DNA of 64,000 nt from Hyperoodon ampullatus (GCA_949752795.1 OX457062.1:94167777-94231776); one strand, 5' to 3'; positions 24,966 to 36,523 are shown, counted from the stretch's first letter. The notes: a model not told the origin generated them from the sequence alone. Translations and numbers: made by a program.

Positions 24966-25755
24966 GCCTGCACCACCTGGAGTTTAGAAAAACTTCTTTT
25001 CCTCCCCTTCCTTTACTGCCTTCCCTGTGACACTCTTGGGTCACCTCTGCTGCTTCCTGCCCCATGGCTGTCAGACCCCCAGCCCTGCCCCTGTTGCCCT
25101 AGCTGCCCCTCAGCTCTCCTGGAGAGATGGAGAAGGAAGCAAAGAAACCCAGGCCAAACCTTGGCTTCCTGCCCACCCCTCTCCCCGGCTGGGGTCAGAG
25201 CCCTGAATGCCTCTCCCTCTGTCCAGACACTCCTCCGGGTCCTCCCCTCCCTTTTGCCCACCTCCCAGAAGTTAACAATGACTCACAGATCAAAGGATGC
25301 CCCAGTAGGGATCCTTAACCATGGATAGCTTCAGGATCCAGAACTCTGGATATTATAGGCAAATCTTTGTATGTATTTGCGTTTTTCTGGAAATAGAATC
25401 TTCAGGGATCCCTTACCTCTCTGGTTAGATTTGAGGTGGGGAAAAGGACTCTGTGGGTTTCTTCTGCGTGGACTAGAACTTTCCTTAGAACTTAGACAGC
25501 CACTTGCAACTTCAGCAGAAGAAATCTGGTCCCACCCACAAAAGGGAGTGAGCCAGAGAGGAGGGGCCCACTTTTCCGCGAGGGAGGGAATTCCTAGAGG
25601 AAGGCAGATCTTCGGGTAAAGACCCTACAGATGCTCAGTCTCCTTCTATTCTGCCCACTCACTCACTCATTCATTGTTTTTTCTTCAATCAGCATTTATT
25701 ATTGTTGCCTACTGTGTGCCTGGCTTTGCACTAAGTAATATTGGACATACAAACC
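24966..25755. other. Intergenic; nothing recognised
   Basis: No element recognised except short tetranucleotide-like CACTCACTCATTCATT near 25660. Confidence 0.45.
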
Positions 25756-26345
25756 TCAGACCGGTGTTCTCTAAAGTGTGGTGCTGCAGACCAGCCTCAT
25801 CAGAATCCCCTGGGTGCTTGTTAAAAATACAGGTCCCATGCTTGGTGTCAGTTTATTTATTTCTTGTAAAAATAAAATACAGTGTGTGTGTGTGAAAAAA
25901 AAAAAAAAAAAAAGAGTGAACTTCCAAGAGTGAGATTAACGAATTAAAGTAAAGAACTTTTTGTGCCACTACTCATAACTGCTTTCCAGAAGTGTTATAT
26001 GTATATGTATATACCAATTCCTTATAATACTATAATACTATCAACTTTGGATGCTATTTTCTTGCAATCTTGTTACCATAATAATATTACATAGTATCTC
26101 TGGATTTAAAAAATTTATCTTTTCTAATGATTAAAAAATAATAAATAAATAAATATGTTATTTTTCATAAATAATTGTCATTAAAATGAATATCCCTCAA
26201 TAGCAAAAAAAAAAAAAACCCCAAAAACAAAAAAAATCAGGTCCCTGGACCTCAACCACTGAGGGCATTGCCTGGGACTCTGCATTTCAAACAGGCTCCC
26301 CGGGCTCATTAAATTAGTTGAGAGCCATTGCCAGAGACTGGCATC
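25756..26345 (+). mobile_element. MER5-like hAT split by a later insertion
   Basis: The left half ends 'gtgcttgttaaaaatacagg' near 25832. The right half resumes at about 26238 with 'ggtccctggacctcaacca', 'ctgcatttcaaacaggctcc' and 'ttgagagccattgccag'. The two halves together match MER5A, and the intervening 400 bp is a retroposed insert. Confidence 0.75.
25838..26237 (+). mobile_element. Retroposed insert with two poly(A) runs
   Basis: This 400-bp insert lies between duplicated CAGGTCCC (25830-25837 and 26238-26245); extended with mismatches the duplication is about 13 bp. Its first segment ends AATAAAATACAG, (TG)n, then 19 A residues. Its second segment resembles an L1 3' UTR ('tgagattaacgaattaaagt', 'ctgctttccagaagtgttat') and ends in a second A-rich tail. 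L1-machinery insertion is inferred from the duplication and tails. Confidence 0.65.
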
Positions 26346-26849
26346 TCTCACAGCCCTTGGCATTGATAGCATGAAGTGTGTTAGCTGGCCTGAGAACATG
26401 GTCCCGACCCTTTCATAGGAGATGTAGCCCCATCCCTGCCTCTCCCCTGGCTCGTCCCTGCCCTCCTCCATGCTGGGCCCTGTGAAGAGGAGGGAGGAGA
26501 GAAGCTGCCCGCCCATCCACCCACCACAGCCACGCTGGGGGTGTAGTCTTGGGCAGATGGTGAATCTCAAGGGCAGAGAGGCTGTCGCAGCCTGCACCGC
26601 TCCATCCTGACTAGGCAAAGGTCTGATAGCATCAGTTAATGCCAACAAGGCTCCCTCACTGCCTGGGCCTGTCCCGAGGCTTTGCTAATTAATACCTCTA
26701 TGGTCCCTTGGCTCCCTGGGATGAAAGGTTTGGGGAGACCTGGGGAAACTGAATGGTTTCATCTAAAAGGATCTTTCTACCTATAATAAGTGTAAGGAAA
26801 CTGAAGCCGGAATCAGCAGTGGCATGGGAAGTGGAATCTAGAAACGTAC

Positions 26850-27060
26850 CAGCTAACATTTTTGGAGCTTGCTACAAAAGCTTTAAATACAGCGTCCCAT
26901 CAATACCCACTTGCACTCTAGGTGGTAGAAACTATGATGCCCCCCACTTTGTAGGGGGGCACAGTGAGACACAGTGTTCTGTCCAAGGTCACGCAGCTAG
27001 TGCAGCAGAACTAGGGTCACACCCAGGCCATCTGACTCCGAAGTCTGAGCTCCCACTTAT
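26850..27060 (-). repeat. MIR SINE
   Basis: It contains 'gtccaaggtcacgcagctag' and 'cacccaggccatctgactcc', in antisense order. Confidence 0.85.
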
Positions 27061-27589
27061 ATTCTCCAGGGGCTTCTGTGCTGCACAGCCCTGGGTCCCA
27101 CCCAAGCCGCAGCCTCTTGCCCAGGGCCAGATGTTCCCTGTGTGCTCAGCCCCAGATGGGGAGGGCAGGGGTGATGTCCCCGCAGCTGTAGCCCTTGGCT
27201 CCCACTCCCAGCTGAGCTTTTGGACCTGATCATGGACTTCCTGTTCCTGGGGAGGATGAGGCAACAGGGAGTTGGGGAGGGCGGGGACAGGCCTTTCCCC
27301 TCTCCAGGGTCAAGGGCCTCTAGGGGAATCTACACCCTGGGACTTCCTGGACAGTGCAGCTTCCCTCCCTAAGGCCACTGGAGAGCAGAGTCCACCTCCC
27401 AGGAGGGCACGGGGGAGGGCAAAGCGGGCTGGAGCATTACAAACACATGGCCAAGGTCTTGCCCCAGGGAGCCTGTCTTCAGCATGACTTTGGGGCAACT
27501 TTGAGCCCACTTGAGCCAACTTCAGATTTCTAAGAAACGTTGGGTCTCGGGCAAATGCCGTGGCTCCAGAGTGGGTGGTAGAGCGTGGA
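27061..27589. other. Intergenic GC-rich DNA; nothing recognised
   Basis: No repeat or exon is recognised. Confidence 0.45.
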
Positions 27590-27975
27590 CAGTGGACTCA
27601 GACGGCCCCAAGGCTGAACTGTGGTTCTGCTACTTTCCAGCTGTATGGCCTTGGATGTGTAGCTAAACCTCTGAGACAGAGAGCCTCAAAAGTTATAATT
27701 CCTATCTCATTGGGTCGTTGTGATAATTTTTTAAAATATTTATTTATTTATTTGGCTACGCCGGGTCTTAGTTGCAGCATGAGGGATTTTCGTTGCCACG
27801 TGTGGGATCTTTTAGTTGCGGCACGCAGGATCTTTAGTTGTGGCACATGGGATCTAGTTCCCTGACCAGGGACCGAACCCAGACCTGCTGCATTGGGAGC
27901 GCAGAATCTTAACCACTGGACCACCAGGGAAGTCCCGGGCTGTTGTGATAATGTAATGAAGTACTGTATTCTATG
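27590..27975 (+). repeat. MIR SINE interrupted by a CHR SINE
   Basis: The left part 'tgctactttccagctgtatg' to 'ctatctcattgggtcgttgt' is MIR. The right part after 27940 repeats 'gttgtgataatgtaatgaag', the MIR continuation plus the duplicated target. Confidence 0.8.
27728..27940 (-). mobile_element. CHR-type SINE, older subfamily, inserted in a MIR
   Basis: It reads from an AT-rich tail (AAATATTTATTTATTTATTT) through repeated 'gttgcggcacgcaggatc' motifs to GGACCACCAGGGAAGTCCC. The 11-bp perfect duplication GTTGTGATAAT is at 27717-27727 and 27942-27952. Confidence 0.9.
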
Positions 27976-28254
27976 TCCAGGCATTCACCTCTGCATTTGG
28001 GCCTGTAGCAGAGGTGCTGGGCAGAGGGCAAGTCCACACAGCTGGAGGTCTGGGCTGTGTAGCAAGAGGTACCTGATAGTCCTCTACACAGGGCAGCAGG
28101 TTTTCCATAGGTGCTTAGCCATTGGCAATGTCGCCTCCTGTCTATTAACTGGAGACAATGGAGGCCAATTTGGGGTGACAGTTTTAGACCCCAATCAGAA
28201 GGCACTGAGATCCAGAAATAATTCCAGGGCATCTCGGATACTCCTGCCGGGCGT

Positions 28255-28320
28255 TCCGCTTTCCCGGTTCCCCTCCGCCTTTCCCCTCCTCCCTCCCCTC
28301 CTCCCTCCCCGCTCCCACCA
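28255..28320. repeat. Polypyrimidine tract with (CCTCCCTC)n pattern
   Basis: This C/T-only run includes a tandem CCCCTCCTCCCTCC unit. The minus strand has many GGGG/GGG runs and is prone to form a G-quadruplex. Confidence 0.8.
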
Positions 28321-29149
28321 TCCACATCTGGATTCAACTAGAGAACAATAGGCTTTCTGTGAATGCCTCTACCTTCCTCTGCCCTGGGTCCTCCAGTTCA
28401 GAACTACGGTTCTCACAGGCGTGGAAGGGGGAGAAGTGGCCAGAAATTCTGAGAGCTCTTGTTTCCCAAACCTATAGTGCACGCCCTCCCCCAGCCCCAT
28501 TCTTAATGTTCCCTGTTGTCCCAGTTCCAGCCTGGAGCCCTAGTTCCGAGCTGGGGCCGGCTGTCCCCAGGCACGAGGAGGAGATTGCAGTCCTCCACCC
28601 TCCACCCCAATCCCAGGCCACCCCTCCTGCCAGGGAGAAGTCCTGCTGTACTCCTGGAGGCCAAGTCATAAATTGGAATGCAGCAGTCCCAGTTGAAGGC
28701 AGCTGTAACTCTCATTAAAGTGACATCAACCCCACCGCAGGAGGATGCTATAAATCCAGGGAAAGGGGGCATTCATCCAGGGAGAACCGCAGGAGCAAAG
28801 AAAAAACCCATAAATAGAGGAGACATGGTGTCTGGAATTAATGGTGGAGCCCTGCCCAAGGCCATGCTGAACTGGGGGTGGGGAGGGACTCCCGGGCCAA
28901 GGAGGGCCGAGGGTCCTGAGGCGGGGGCTCAGTCTCAGTGAAGTGAAAGGGCGCAGCCAAAGCCCCTCCCTGTAATGATTCTCCTCTGCCCTTTCTGTCC
29001 ACTCTCGGGCTGGCGCTGGGAACAGAGCTGGCTTGTGTCCCTGGGAGAACTGCCGGGGACATATCACTGTTCATGGGCTTTCTCGGGGACAAGAGGAGCT
29101 GTTGGCATTGGCCATTAGGATTTTTTTCATGGGAAAGATCAGTCATGGG
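28321..29149. other. Intergenic; possible conserved element near 28.67-28.86 kb
   Basis: No repeat is recognised. The segment 28670-28860 is locally AT-richer than its surroundings and includes CTATAAATC and CATAAATAGA, MEF2- or TBP-like. This is only suggestive. Confidence 0.25.
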
Positions 29150-29370
29150 TCAAGCTCTGCGCTTGTAGCTGGCCGTCTGGGTTCTAATTTGACTCTGCTG
29201 CTTGCTTCCAAGCTGTGGACCTTGGGAGAGAAACTTCGCCCTTGGAAGCCTCAATTTCCCTCCATCAGAAAAATGGAAACGGTCACCTCTGCCACACAGG
29301 CTTGGGTGTAGATGAGCTTGTACCGAGTCAGGCAGGCTGTAGGTGCTGTTTGTTGAATGACTGAATGAAC
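29150..29370 (+). repeat. MIR SINE
   Basis: It contains 'gttctaatttgactctgctg', 'agcctcaatttccctccatc' and 'tgctgtttgttgaatgactg', in sense order. Confidence 0.8.
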
Positions 29371-29394
29371 TAACAAATCCCTGTAGCCTCAGAA

Positions 29395-29530
29395 GCTGGG
29401 ATTTGCATTCGGATCAATTTTCCTTCTGCCTGAGTTTGGGTTCAGCCACTAACTTTCTGAAAGACTTTGGGCAAGTGACCTAACTTTCCAAGGCTTTGGG
29501 GTTTTCCTGGGAAATGAAGGGGTTTTAAGA
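29395..29530 (+). repeat. MIR SINE fragment
   Basis: It contains 'gggttcagccactaactttc' and 'tttgggcaagtgacctaact', in sense order. Confidence 0.7.
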
Positions 29531-29811
29531 TGTTGACTCTGGGGGGTAGGGGATGGTGCTGCCTTGGGGATCTGTGGAATGGCCCAGGTCTCCAGGTCCC
29601 TAGGAATGTTGGGCTGCATTCCAGAACCTTCCCCTCGACTCCCTCCTCACCACTACACCAGGAACCTCAGACACTCTGCTGGGAGGCCACACCCACCTTT
29701 GCTCTCCAGTCCCGGTGGCAGTGGCGCTAATGGTTGGCCTGTTCTGAGGTAGGGTCAAGGCCAACCATGCTCTCCTGAGGTTGATGAAGGGGGCTTTCTG
29801 CGTGGCCCTCT

Positions 29812-29955
29812 TCCGTGGGCATCAGAGTCACCTGGAGGGCCTGTTCAATGACAGGTGGCGGGGTCCCCCTACCCACGTTCTGTTTCAGCAGTTTTCAGGT
29901 GAGGCCCAGGAATCTTGACAAGTTCTCAGGTGACGCTGCTGTTGCTGACTGGAGT
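29812..29955 (+). mobile_element. MER5-like hAT DNA transposon fragment
   Basis: It contains 'gcatcagagtcacctggagg', 'gtgaggcccaggaatcttga' and 'caagttctcaggtgacgctg', in MER5A order. Confidence 0.8.
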
Positions 29956-30954
29956 GGTCTTGCCAGAATTCAGGCTTCCTTTCCTCTCTTATTGCAGACC
30001 TACAGCTGAAGCAAATGGGCAGCTGAGGCGGCCTCCAGAGGCCAGTGTGCAGACTTCCGAGTCACCTGGGTCCCTCCGAGGCCAGCCTTCACAGATGCGC
30101 AAAGAGCTGGTGTTGGAGGCCTTAGCAGAACACCGATCCTGAACCTTTAACAAGTTCCTCGGCCACAGAGGGCACTGGCCTTGGAAATTCAGTGTCCTTT
30201 GAGGGTCCTCCTCCCTTTTCCCCACCACAAAGACTTAGAGAAAAAGAGGGTGAGGAGAGAAAAGAAGCAGGAACTAAACTGGGTAAAATGGCTTAGATGG
30301 AGGAGTCCAGGCACAATCAGTGGAAAGGAAAAGCATTATAACCAGGCTTCTGAAACACCTAGAAATGATGCCCAAAGCTGGGCTTGGGGGAGAAAATGTG
30401 ACTCACCTCTGTCGAGGGCCAGACAGACACGGTGTGGGTAGAAGCAGCCTGCTGATTAAAGGATGCTTCTGGGTGCATCTCACTCCCAGGGAGGGCAGCT
30501 GATGATGGATGCAGGTGGCGGCTGAGACTTCCCAGCGGTCAGGAGCCGACCAGGAGGCCCACCTGCTCCACCATGAGGACCAAGAAACGAGGCGTTCCGA
30601 GGAAGCACCCCATTGCACGGCACCTGCTGCCTCCTGTCCGGGCACCGCAACACTGTTCTTCAGCCTCTTGGAAAAGCCAGGCCTGAGCCCAACCCCCCAG
30701 CAAAGGACAGTGTCCAGAGGCTCAGGGCCCTGCTGTCCGCACACCCAAACCCATTCGGGTCCTGCAAGCAGCACCTTTCTCATTCCGCTGCCCTCTGGGT
30801 GGGCTGTGGCTGGGGTGATCCATGCTCCACGCCTCAGAGAAAGACACACAGCCCGACAGGAAGGCATGAGCTTACGGGCGCACAAGTAAGCGTAACTGGG
30901 GTTAGGACTGACTCTGAATTTATGGTCTGTGTGGGCACCATGTTGTAAAAATCC
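29956..30954. other. Intergenic; nothing recognised
   Basis: Overlapping open frames of 111-184 codons occur on both strands between 30.4 and 30.96 kb but show no domain or conserved motif. Confidence 0.45.
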
Positions 30955-31120
30955 CACCGGCTTCAGAGCATTTCACAATTTGCATGATGGCCTTTTAAGC
31001 TTCTCGCAACCCCCTAGGAAAGGCAGAGAAGTGAGCAGAGCCTATTTAAAGATGAGCAAACTGAGGGCAAAGGAAATGAAAGAACTTGTCCAAAGCCCCA
31101 CATTTAAGAGTTTGGGCCCA
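30955..31120 (-). repeat. MIR-like SINE fragment
   Basis: It contains 'agatgagcaaactgagggca' and 'aaagaacttgtccaaagccc', in antisense order. Confidence 0.65.
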
Positions 31121-31824
31121 GAGAGGAATGGCGGCCTTCTCATTCCCAGCCTGTGTTCCTACTAGAGTGAGTTTAACTCACTTCTTGGAAACTGGTATTA
31201 GGTTTGGGGCAGGAGGAGAGAGCTGAGAGGCTGTAGGGTGAGGTGTTGAGGTGCGCAGCCCAGCGCCCCCTTTAGGACGGAGGCGCTCATTGCTGCCTAG
31301 AGTCACGTCCCTGCAGAATTGCCCTCAGCCCGGGGTGGGGGTGGGGTGGCGTGGGGGCTGCACTGCCCAAGGTCATGCCCCTTCCTAGGTTGGGGGATAC
31401 CTTGCATCCAGTGACCAGCTGCCGTCGGGTACAAGGCTTCGCCCCCTTGCCTCAAGGTGGGTCCTCTCTGCAGGGCCACCCCAGCTCCAAAGCTCCCAGT
31501 GGGGTCGGCCGAGGCCTTGGATGCCACTGCATCACAGACCAACTTCTCCCTCTACCCAGTCCTGCTTCCTTCACTCCCCCACCAGCTTCATCCCAAGAGC
31601 ACCTCAGTAAGTGTGTACCAGTCTCTTAGAGTCTGTTTCCTAGGACCTTAAGGCAGAAGAAGAAGGGGGCAACGACAACTGGGTGCTGGGTTTTTATTTT
31701 TTTAGACTGTCTTATTTAATATAATAAATCTGTAAAATAATATTTTTGCTATTTTATTGTTGTAATGACCAAATAGTTCATATCTGGCAAAGCTGGGACT
31801 CTAAGGCAGATCCACTTTGACATT
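31121..31824. other. Intergenic; nothing recognised
   Basis: A short AT-rich patch at 31690-31760 is the only compositional feature. Confidence 0.45.
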
Positions 31825-31838
31825 GAAAGTGCCCAGGG

Positions 31839-32050
31839 GGCTTCCCTGGTGGTGCAGTGGTTGAGAGTCTGCCTGCCGATGCAGGGGTCACGGGTTCGTG
31901 CCCCAGTCTGGGAAGATCCCACATGCCGCGGAGCGGCTGGGGCCGTGAGCCATGGCCGCTGAGCCTGCGCGTCCGGAGCCTGTGCTCCGCAATGGGAGAG
32001 GCCACAACAGTGAGAGGCCCGCGTACCGCAAAAAAAAAAAAAAAAAAAAA
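31839..32050 (+). mobile_element. CHR short SINE (cetacean type)
   Basis: It starts GGCTTCCCTGGTGGTGCAGT, has the full short body and ends in A21. A 14-bp duplication GAAAGTGCC(C/G)AGGG with one mismatch lies at 31825-31838 and 32051-32064. Confidence 0.96.
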
Positions 32051-32064
32051 GAAAGTGCCGAGGG

Positions 32065-33340
32065 ACCCTGACCTGTGGGGTCTATAGTGGAAAGAGCTGG
32101 CCAACCAAAGACCTGCCTAACATGCTCAAGCAGCGATGTAAACACGCACGAGAGGGGCATTCACACCTTGGGTACGAACTGAGGGGAAGCAAGGGAGGAA
32201 GATCAGTGGCCGCATGTGGCAGTCTCTGATGGCTAAGGGGGCAGCAGGCAGCTCAGGCGGAGGAAGACCTCAGGCTGGCCGTGGGTCCTGGAGCTGAGCC
32301 ACAATCAACACTAAGCCGCTGCCAATGGCAAACCCCAATCCCGCTCCCCACAGGCCAGGCATGGTGGGGACTGCAGGCTCTGCATCTGCTCTGGGGTTAC
32401 AAAGAGGGGTCACCCATGCCCAAGCCTGATGGCAAGACCCAGGCCCGATCCTGTCCCAGTGGAGGACGGGGGCTCCCTGGGCTTCTCTGCGGGTATGATG
32501 CTCTCTCCCTCGTCTCCACACAGCCGAGGGCTCACCCTTGCCTGCACTCTGGGGCTGATCTGCTGGTAGTCAGGGGCAGAAAAGGGAGTTCCAGGTCGGC
32601 TTGCTGCTGCAGCAACAGGCCTGTCTTATATATGTTCCCTTGGGCTCCAGCCCCCAAGCATCTGGAGACAGTGGGAAGAGGATCCTTCTTGAACTTTTGT
32701 CTCTTGAGGCCTGGACCAGATTCTAGAGGGAGGCTTAAAGCTAGAGCCATCCCCCTGAGTGGCAATGGCCCTGGAATCGCACCTGGGGAAGAGAGCAGGC
32801 ACGTTGGGTCTGGCTCATTTTCTTGGCACTAATTGGCAGCCCCTGTCAGCTTTGGCATCAAACTGGAGAGAGGCTCATTGGGACCGTACTGTCGCCTGGA
32901 GATTCTGAACATTTTTTTACAGTTCATACAAGTAGAAACAAAAATAGCTTCTCTCCTCCTATTAACCAGGTCCTTCTGCTGTGACCATGAGCTGCAGACA
33001 ATGCAACCCTTCCCATGAAAGTGGGACCCCAGGCGTCCAGATGTGACACTGGCTGAATACTCCCTCGGGAACTAGAAATCTCTAATTTCCTTAGGATGCT
33101 TGACCAGCGTGGGCAGAACCTCCCCTCGCCTCAGTGATGGATGAGTGCCTTGAAATGAGAAGGCAGCCTGGGTCAGGAGCTGCAGTGCGGGCCTTGGATG
33201 CTGGTCAGCCTTCACCCAGGACAGAGCGGCAGCCAGGCCCCGCCCTGCCCAGCGCCGGGCCTTGGTTTTCTCACCTGGCAGGGAATGTCCTTTCAGCCAC
33301 TGGAGGAGGTATGTCTGTGACTGCTTTTTCTTTTCTTTTT
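32065..33340. other. Intergenic; nothing recognised
   Basis: No repeat or exon is recognised. A 183-codon plus-strand open frame at 32281-32832 shows no motif and is judged fortuitous. Confidence 0.45.
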
Positions 33341-33496
33341 TTTTTTAAATTTTTGTGAGAAAACCCCTGTGGTTCCACTTGTTTTCTTTGAGCCGTTTTG
33401 TTAGTTGAGTTGTTTCCATGCTGAGCAACACACAGTAATATTTTCCTCCTTAGCAAAACATTAATTATCCCACCCGGTAACCTTTCTCTCTGGCAT

Positions 33497-33520
33497 TTTT
33501 TTTTTTTTTTTTTTTTTTTA
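33497..33520. repeat. Poly(T) run of more than 20 bases
   Basis: A pure T homopolymer is flanked by unique-looking sequence. No SINE body adjoins it, so it is either a microsatellite or the tail of an unrecognised retroposon. Confidence 0.85.
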
Positions 33521-34379
33521 CTACCCCCTAAGCTGTTGGGCACCAAGCAATTTCTGTATTTTCCCATCACTGCAGCAAGCCGACTGCGTGTCTGGGTAAG
33601 AGCTGTCCCATGTGGCCGGGGGCAGGCCCACCCTATGCCCCAGGCACCCGGCTGCTCTCCCAGCCCTCCTCGCACCAGCCGGGAACCATCTGTTTACACC
33701 TCGTGTGGTCCCCTCACGAGGCTGTGAGCGGACTCACTTCCGTATTCCCCACACCCAGGATGGTGCCTGGCATGTTGTATAAATGTTTGCTGCAGAAGCA
33801 GGTGAATGAATGAACATGAAAGATGGAAAAAAGAAAGGATGCTCAGGACAAGGTGCCAGGGTAACAAATGGGGCTCCCCTTTGGCACCCCCCAGCCCCCC
33901 ACCTTTTGCCTATCTGCGCGAGGAGCACTGCAAGGCTCACTTCTGGTCCTTTGTTGTCCCATCCCCTGTGCTATCTGCAGCCGTTCTCAGCTGCCAGCCA
34001 GCCAGCACCTTCACTGGAAGCCCAGTTGCCTCGTCCACAGGCTCCCCTGGGCTGAGAGCAAGATAGGACAGAAGGGAGAATTCTGGAGTCTGAGATGGAG
34101 GGACCAGGGGACAAAGGCAGGGTTTAGCAGTCATCCGGCACCAGCTCCTCCTCTCCCAGGTCAAAGAAAAGGCCCAGAGCGCCGAGCTGTCTGGTTCAAG
34201 GTTACCTAGCTGGGGAGTGGTGGTGCTGGGACTCAGACTCCAGACACGTGTCGAGAAACAAGAGCGTCCTGATTAATTCTGGGTGGGGGGCCTTCTAGTC
34301 TGTCCTGCTACCATGTCCAGTGCAGAAGAGAGGAGGGAGCAGCCTGATCTGCCCCCTGTGTGCAGCACAAATGCTTCTC
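33521..34379. other. Intergenic; nothing recognised
   Basis: No element is recognised. Confidence 0.4.
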
Positions 34380-34560
34380 TTCTCCTGTCTCCTTTGACCT
34401 ACCCAGCATCCCTCTGCAGCAGGCAGGGTGGTGATGGTTGTCTCCATGTCACAGGTGAGGAAACAGTGGTGCAGAAAGCAGAACTGACCTGACCAAGACG
34501 GCAGAGCTGGTCCGGGTTAGAGTAGGGGCTGAAGTTCCGTTTATCTGACAGGTCCAGAGC
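34380..34560 (-). repeat. MIR-like SINE fragment
   Basis: It contains 'tccatgtcacaggtgaggaa' and 'gcagaactgacctgaccaag', in antisense order. Confidence 0.6.
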
Positions 34561-35333
34561 CTGTGCCCTCACCCACTCTGTCTCTCCTGTCTGCTCCGTT
34601 CTGCTGCTCCGCCCCTTCTCTCCAGGACCCTGGGTTCTCTGACTTGCCCTGGCTCTGGTGAGAGCGATGAGAGATGCCCTGCTTCAGAGGGGAGTCCTAG
34701 GGGTCAAGACCAGAACCCAGGATCCCTCCTCCTGGCTCCGGGCCTGGACGCTGTAGACAGTGCAGCCTCCCCGTGCACTGCTGGACTTCTCGGCTCTAGG
34801 ACGGGGAGCGGGAGGGCTGGGGAGTCTTCAGTACACAGGACGGCAGACTAACGTGCTGAAGGTGCCAAAGGGCCCCGCTCCTGCACCTCCAGGCCTTCCT
34901 GGGTGATGTTTGCCGAGATAAAACCTCCCTCCAATGGGAGAAAGTTTAGAGCGAAACCTCCCCAGAGCATTTGTCCTGCCCAGCTTGGGAAAGTGGGCAG
35001 GTAGCTCACAAAAGGATTCTCTCTCAGCTCCCACCTACCTTTTTGGTTCTAAAATCGAGCAAGCTGTTCCCCAGCGAGAGTGAGACCCTGGGTGCTGGCT
35101 TGGTCCACACTCTAAAGGGTGGAAAGGGGCTCCTAGGACAGGATGAGTGACTAAGCCACTCTCCTCTTGGAGAATGCCCGAATTCCTCCTGTGCTCTAGA
35201 TGAAGACAATGATATGGCTGCTCCATAGAAATGTGTTTTCTCCAACACAGGACTTTCGCATCATAACCCATCTCCACCTAGGACTGATTTCTCTTGGCTG
35301 GTCTGAGGGAGAAGCTAAGGAGAGAAGACTTAT
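34561..35333. other. Intergenic; nothing recognised
   Basis: No element is recognised. Confidence 0.4.
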
Positions 35334-35346
35334 CTGAGTTTATCTT

Positions 35347-35486
35347 ATTATTATTGTTATTTTTAAATTTTTTGGCCACACTGCATGGCATGCGGGATCC
35401 TAATTCCCTGACTAGGGATCGAACTTGCACCCCCCGCCCCAGCATGGGAAATGTGGAGTCCTAACTGCTGGACCACCAGGGAAGTC
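35347..35486 (-). mobile_element. CHR-type SINE, short old copy, minus orientation
   Basis: It reads from an AT-rich tail through 'ggccacactgcatggcatgc' and 'ctgactagggatcgaacttg' to GGACCACCAGGGAAGTC. The perfect 13-bp duplication CTGAGTTTATCTT lies at 35334-35346 and 35487-35499. Confidence 0.92.
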
Positions 35487-35760
35487 CTGAGTTTATCTTG
35501 TTTATTTGATCATCTGTTTTGGTCTGTCCTACCCCTATAATGTAAGTTGTGATGCTGTAATAGGTTTATCTAGAACCCTATAACGCTAAAGGTCATACAC
35601 GTGAATCCTGCTACTGTATGGAATTTACGTATCAACTGACTCCCCCTGAGACCCAGATGCCCCACAGTCAAAAGCATTTTGCACTCTCCATAGCTGGCCC
35701 AGGTGAAACAGAGCAGGGCCCTGTGGTCCTTGACCCCCATGTCCTCAGCCTGCTTTTTGT

Positions 35761-36371
35761 CTGTAGAAGAAATTTAGCTAAAGAATAAGTTTACTCGGAG
35801 AAGTGAGAAAATGCAGAAACAAAGGAAAACAGTCCAACAAGATTTAATAATACTTTAGTCATTAAGCAAAGTCAAGGACCTTTAGGTCCTCCTCAAGGGC
35901 TATAGATACTATTCTGAGCCACAGCCTGTGAGCTGTCTTATAGATACTGAAACCCTCACCAGGTGGAAGAAGTTAGCTACACGATGAGCAGACTGTAGTC
36001 ATGACATAAGCTGCCACAATTCTGAGAACTGGGCTGAAAGAAATGGAAACAAACCGACCCTGGAACTGAAGACTAACTGTACTTAAAAAACAATCCAGAT
36101 GATGCGGATCAGATCATCACATGACCAATCTCAAGATGACTGTCAGAGCTGACCCTGCCGTTTCTGCACGTAGCCCCCTCCCTCCACCTATAAAAGCTCT
36201 TGCCCACCGATTGTCAGTGGCGGGGTGCGGGGGGGAGTCGGCCTTTGGACAGGTGTCCGCCCTCCCCCTGAGGTTGCCAGCCTCTGAAATCAAGCAAACT
36301 TTCCTCTCCTCCAGCCTTGCCTCTTTATTGGCTGTTGAGTGGCGAGCAGCTGGACACCACTTTCTGTAACA
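35761..36371 (+). mobile_element. Solo endogenous-retrovirus LTR (class I-like), plus orientation
   Basis: The sequence has LTR architecture. A purine-rich start 'tgtagaagaaatttagctaa' leads to a TATA box CTATAAAAGC (TATAAAA at 36189-36195). A GC-rich leader follows, and then a U5-like end 'ttgcctctttattggctgtt' through to CTGTAACA. No gag, pol or env similarity flanks it, so it is solitary. I could not identify a clean target duplication, so both ends are approximate. It is an old copy with no coding capacity. Confidence 0.6.
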
Positions 36372-36523
36372 CAGGGTCTCACTGGTCTGTTCACGTCAGT
36401 GCCCTGCTGCAGACCTAATGGCTTCCTCAGCCTGGCCTTCAAGGCCCAGCACCATCTTCCTCCGGTCACACCATGCATTCCGTGTCCCTGTGTGCTGGCA
36501 TGAGTCTCTTTCCCTCTCTTTCT

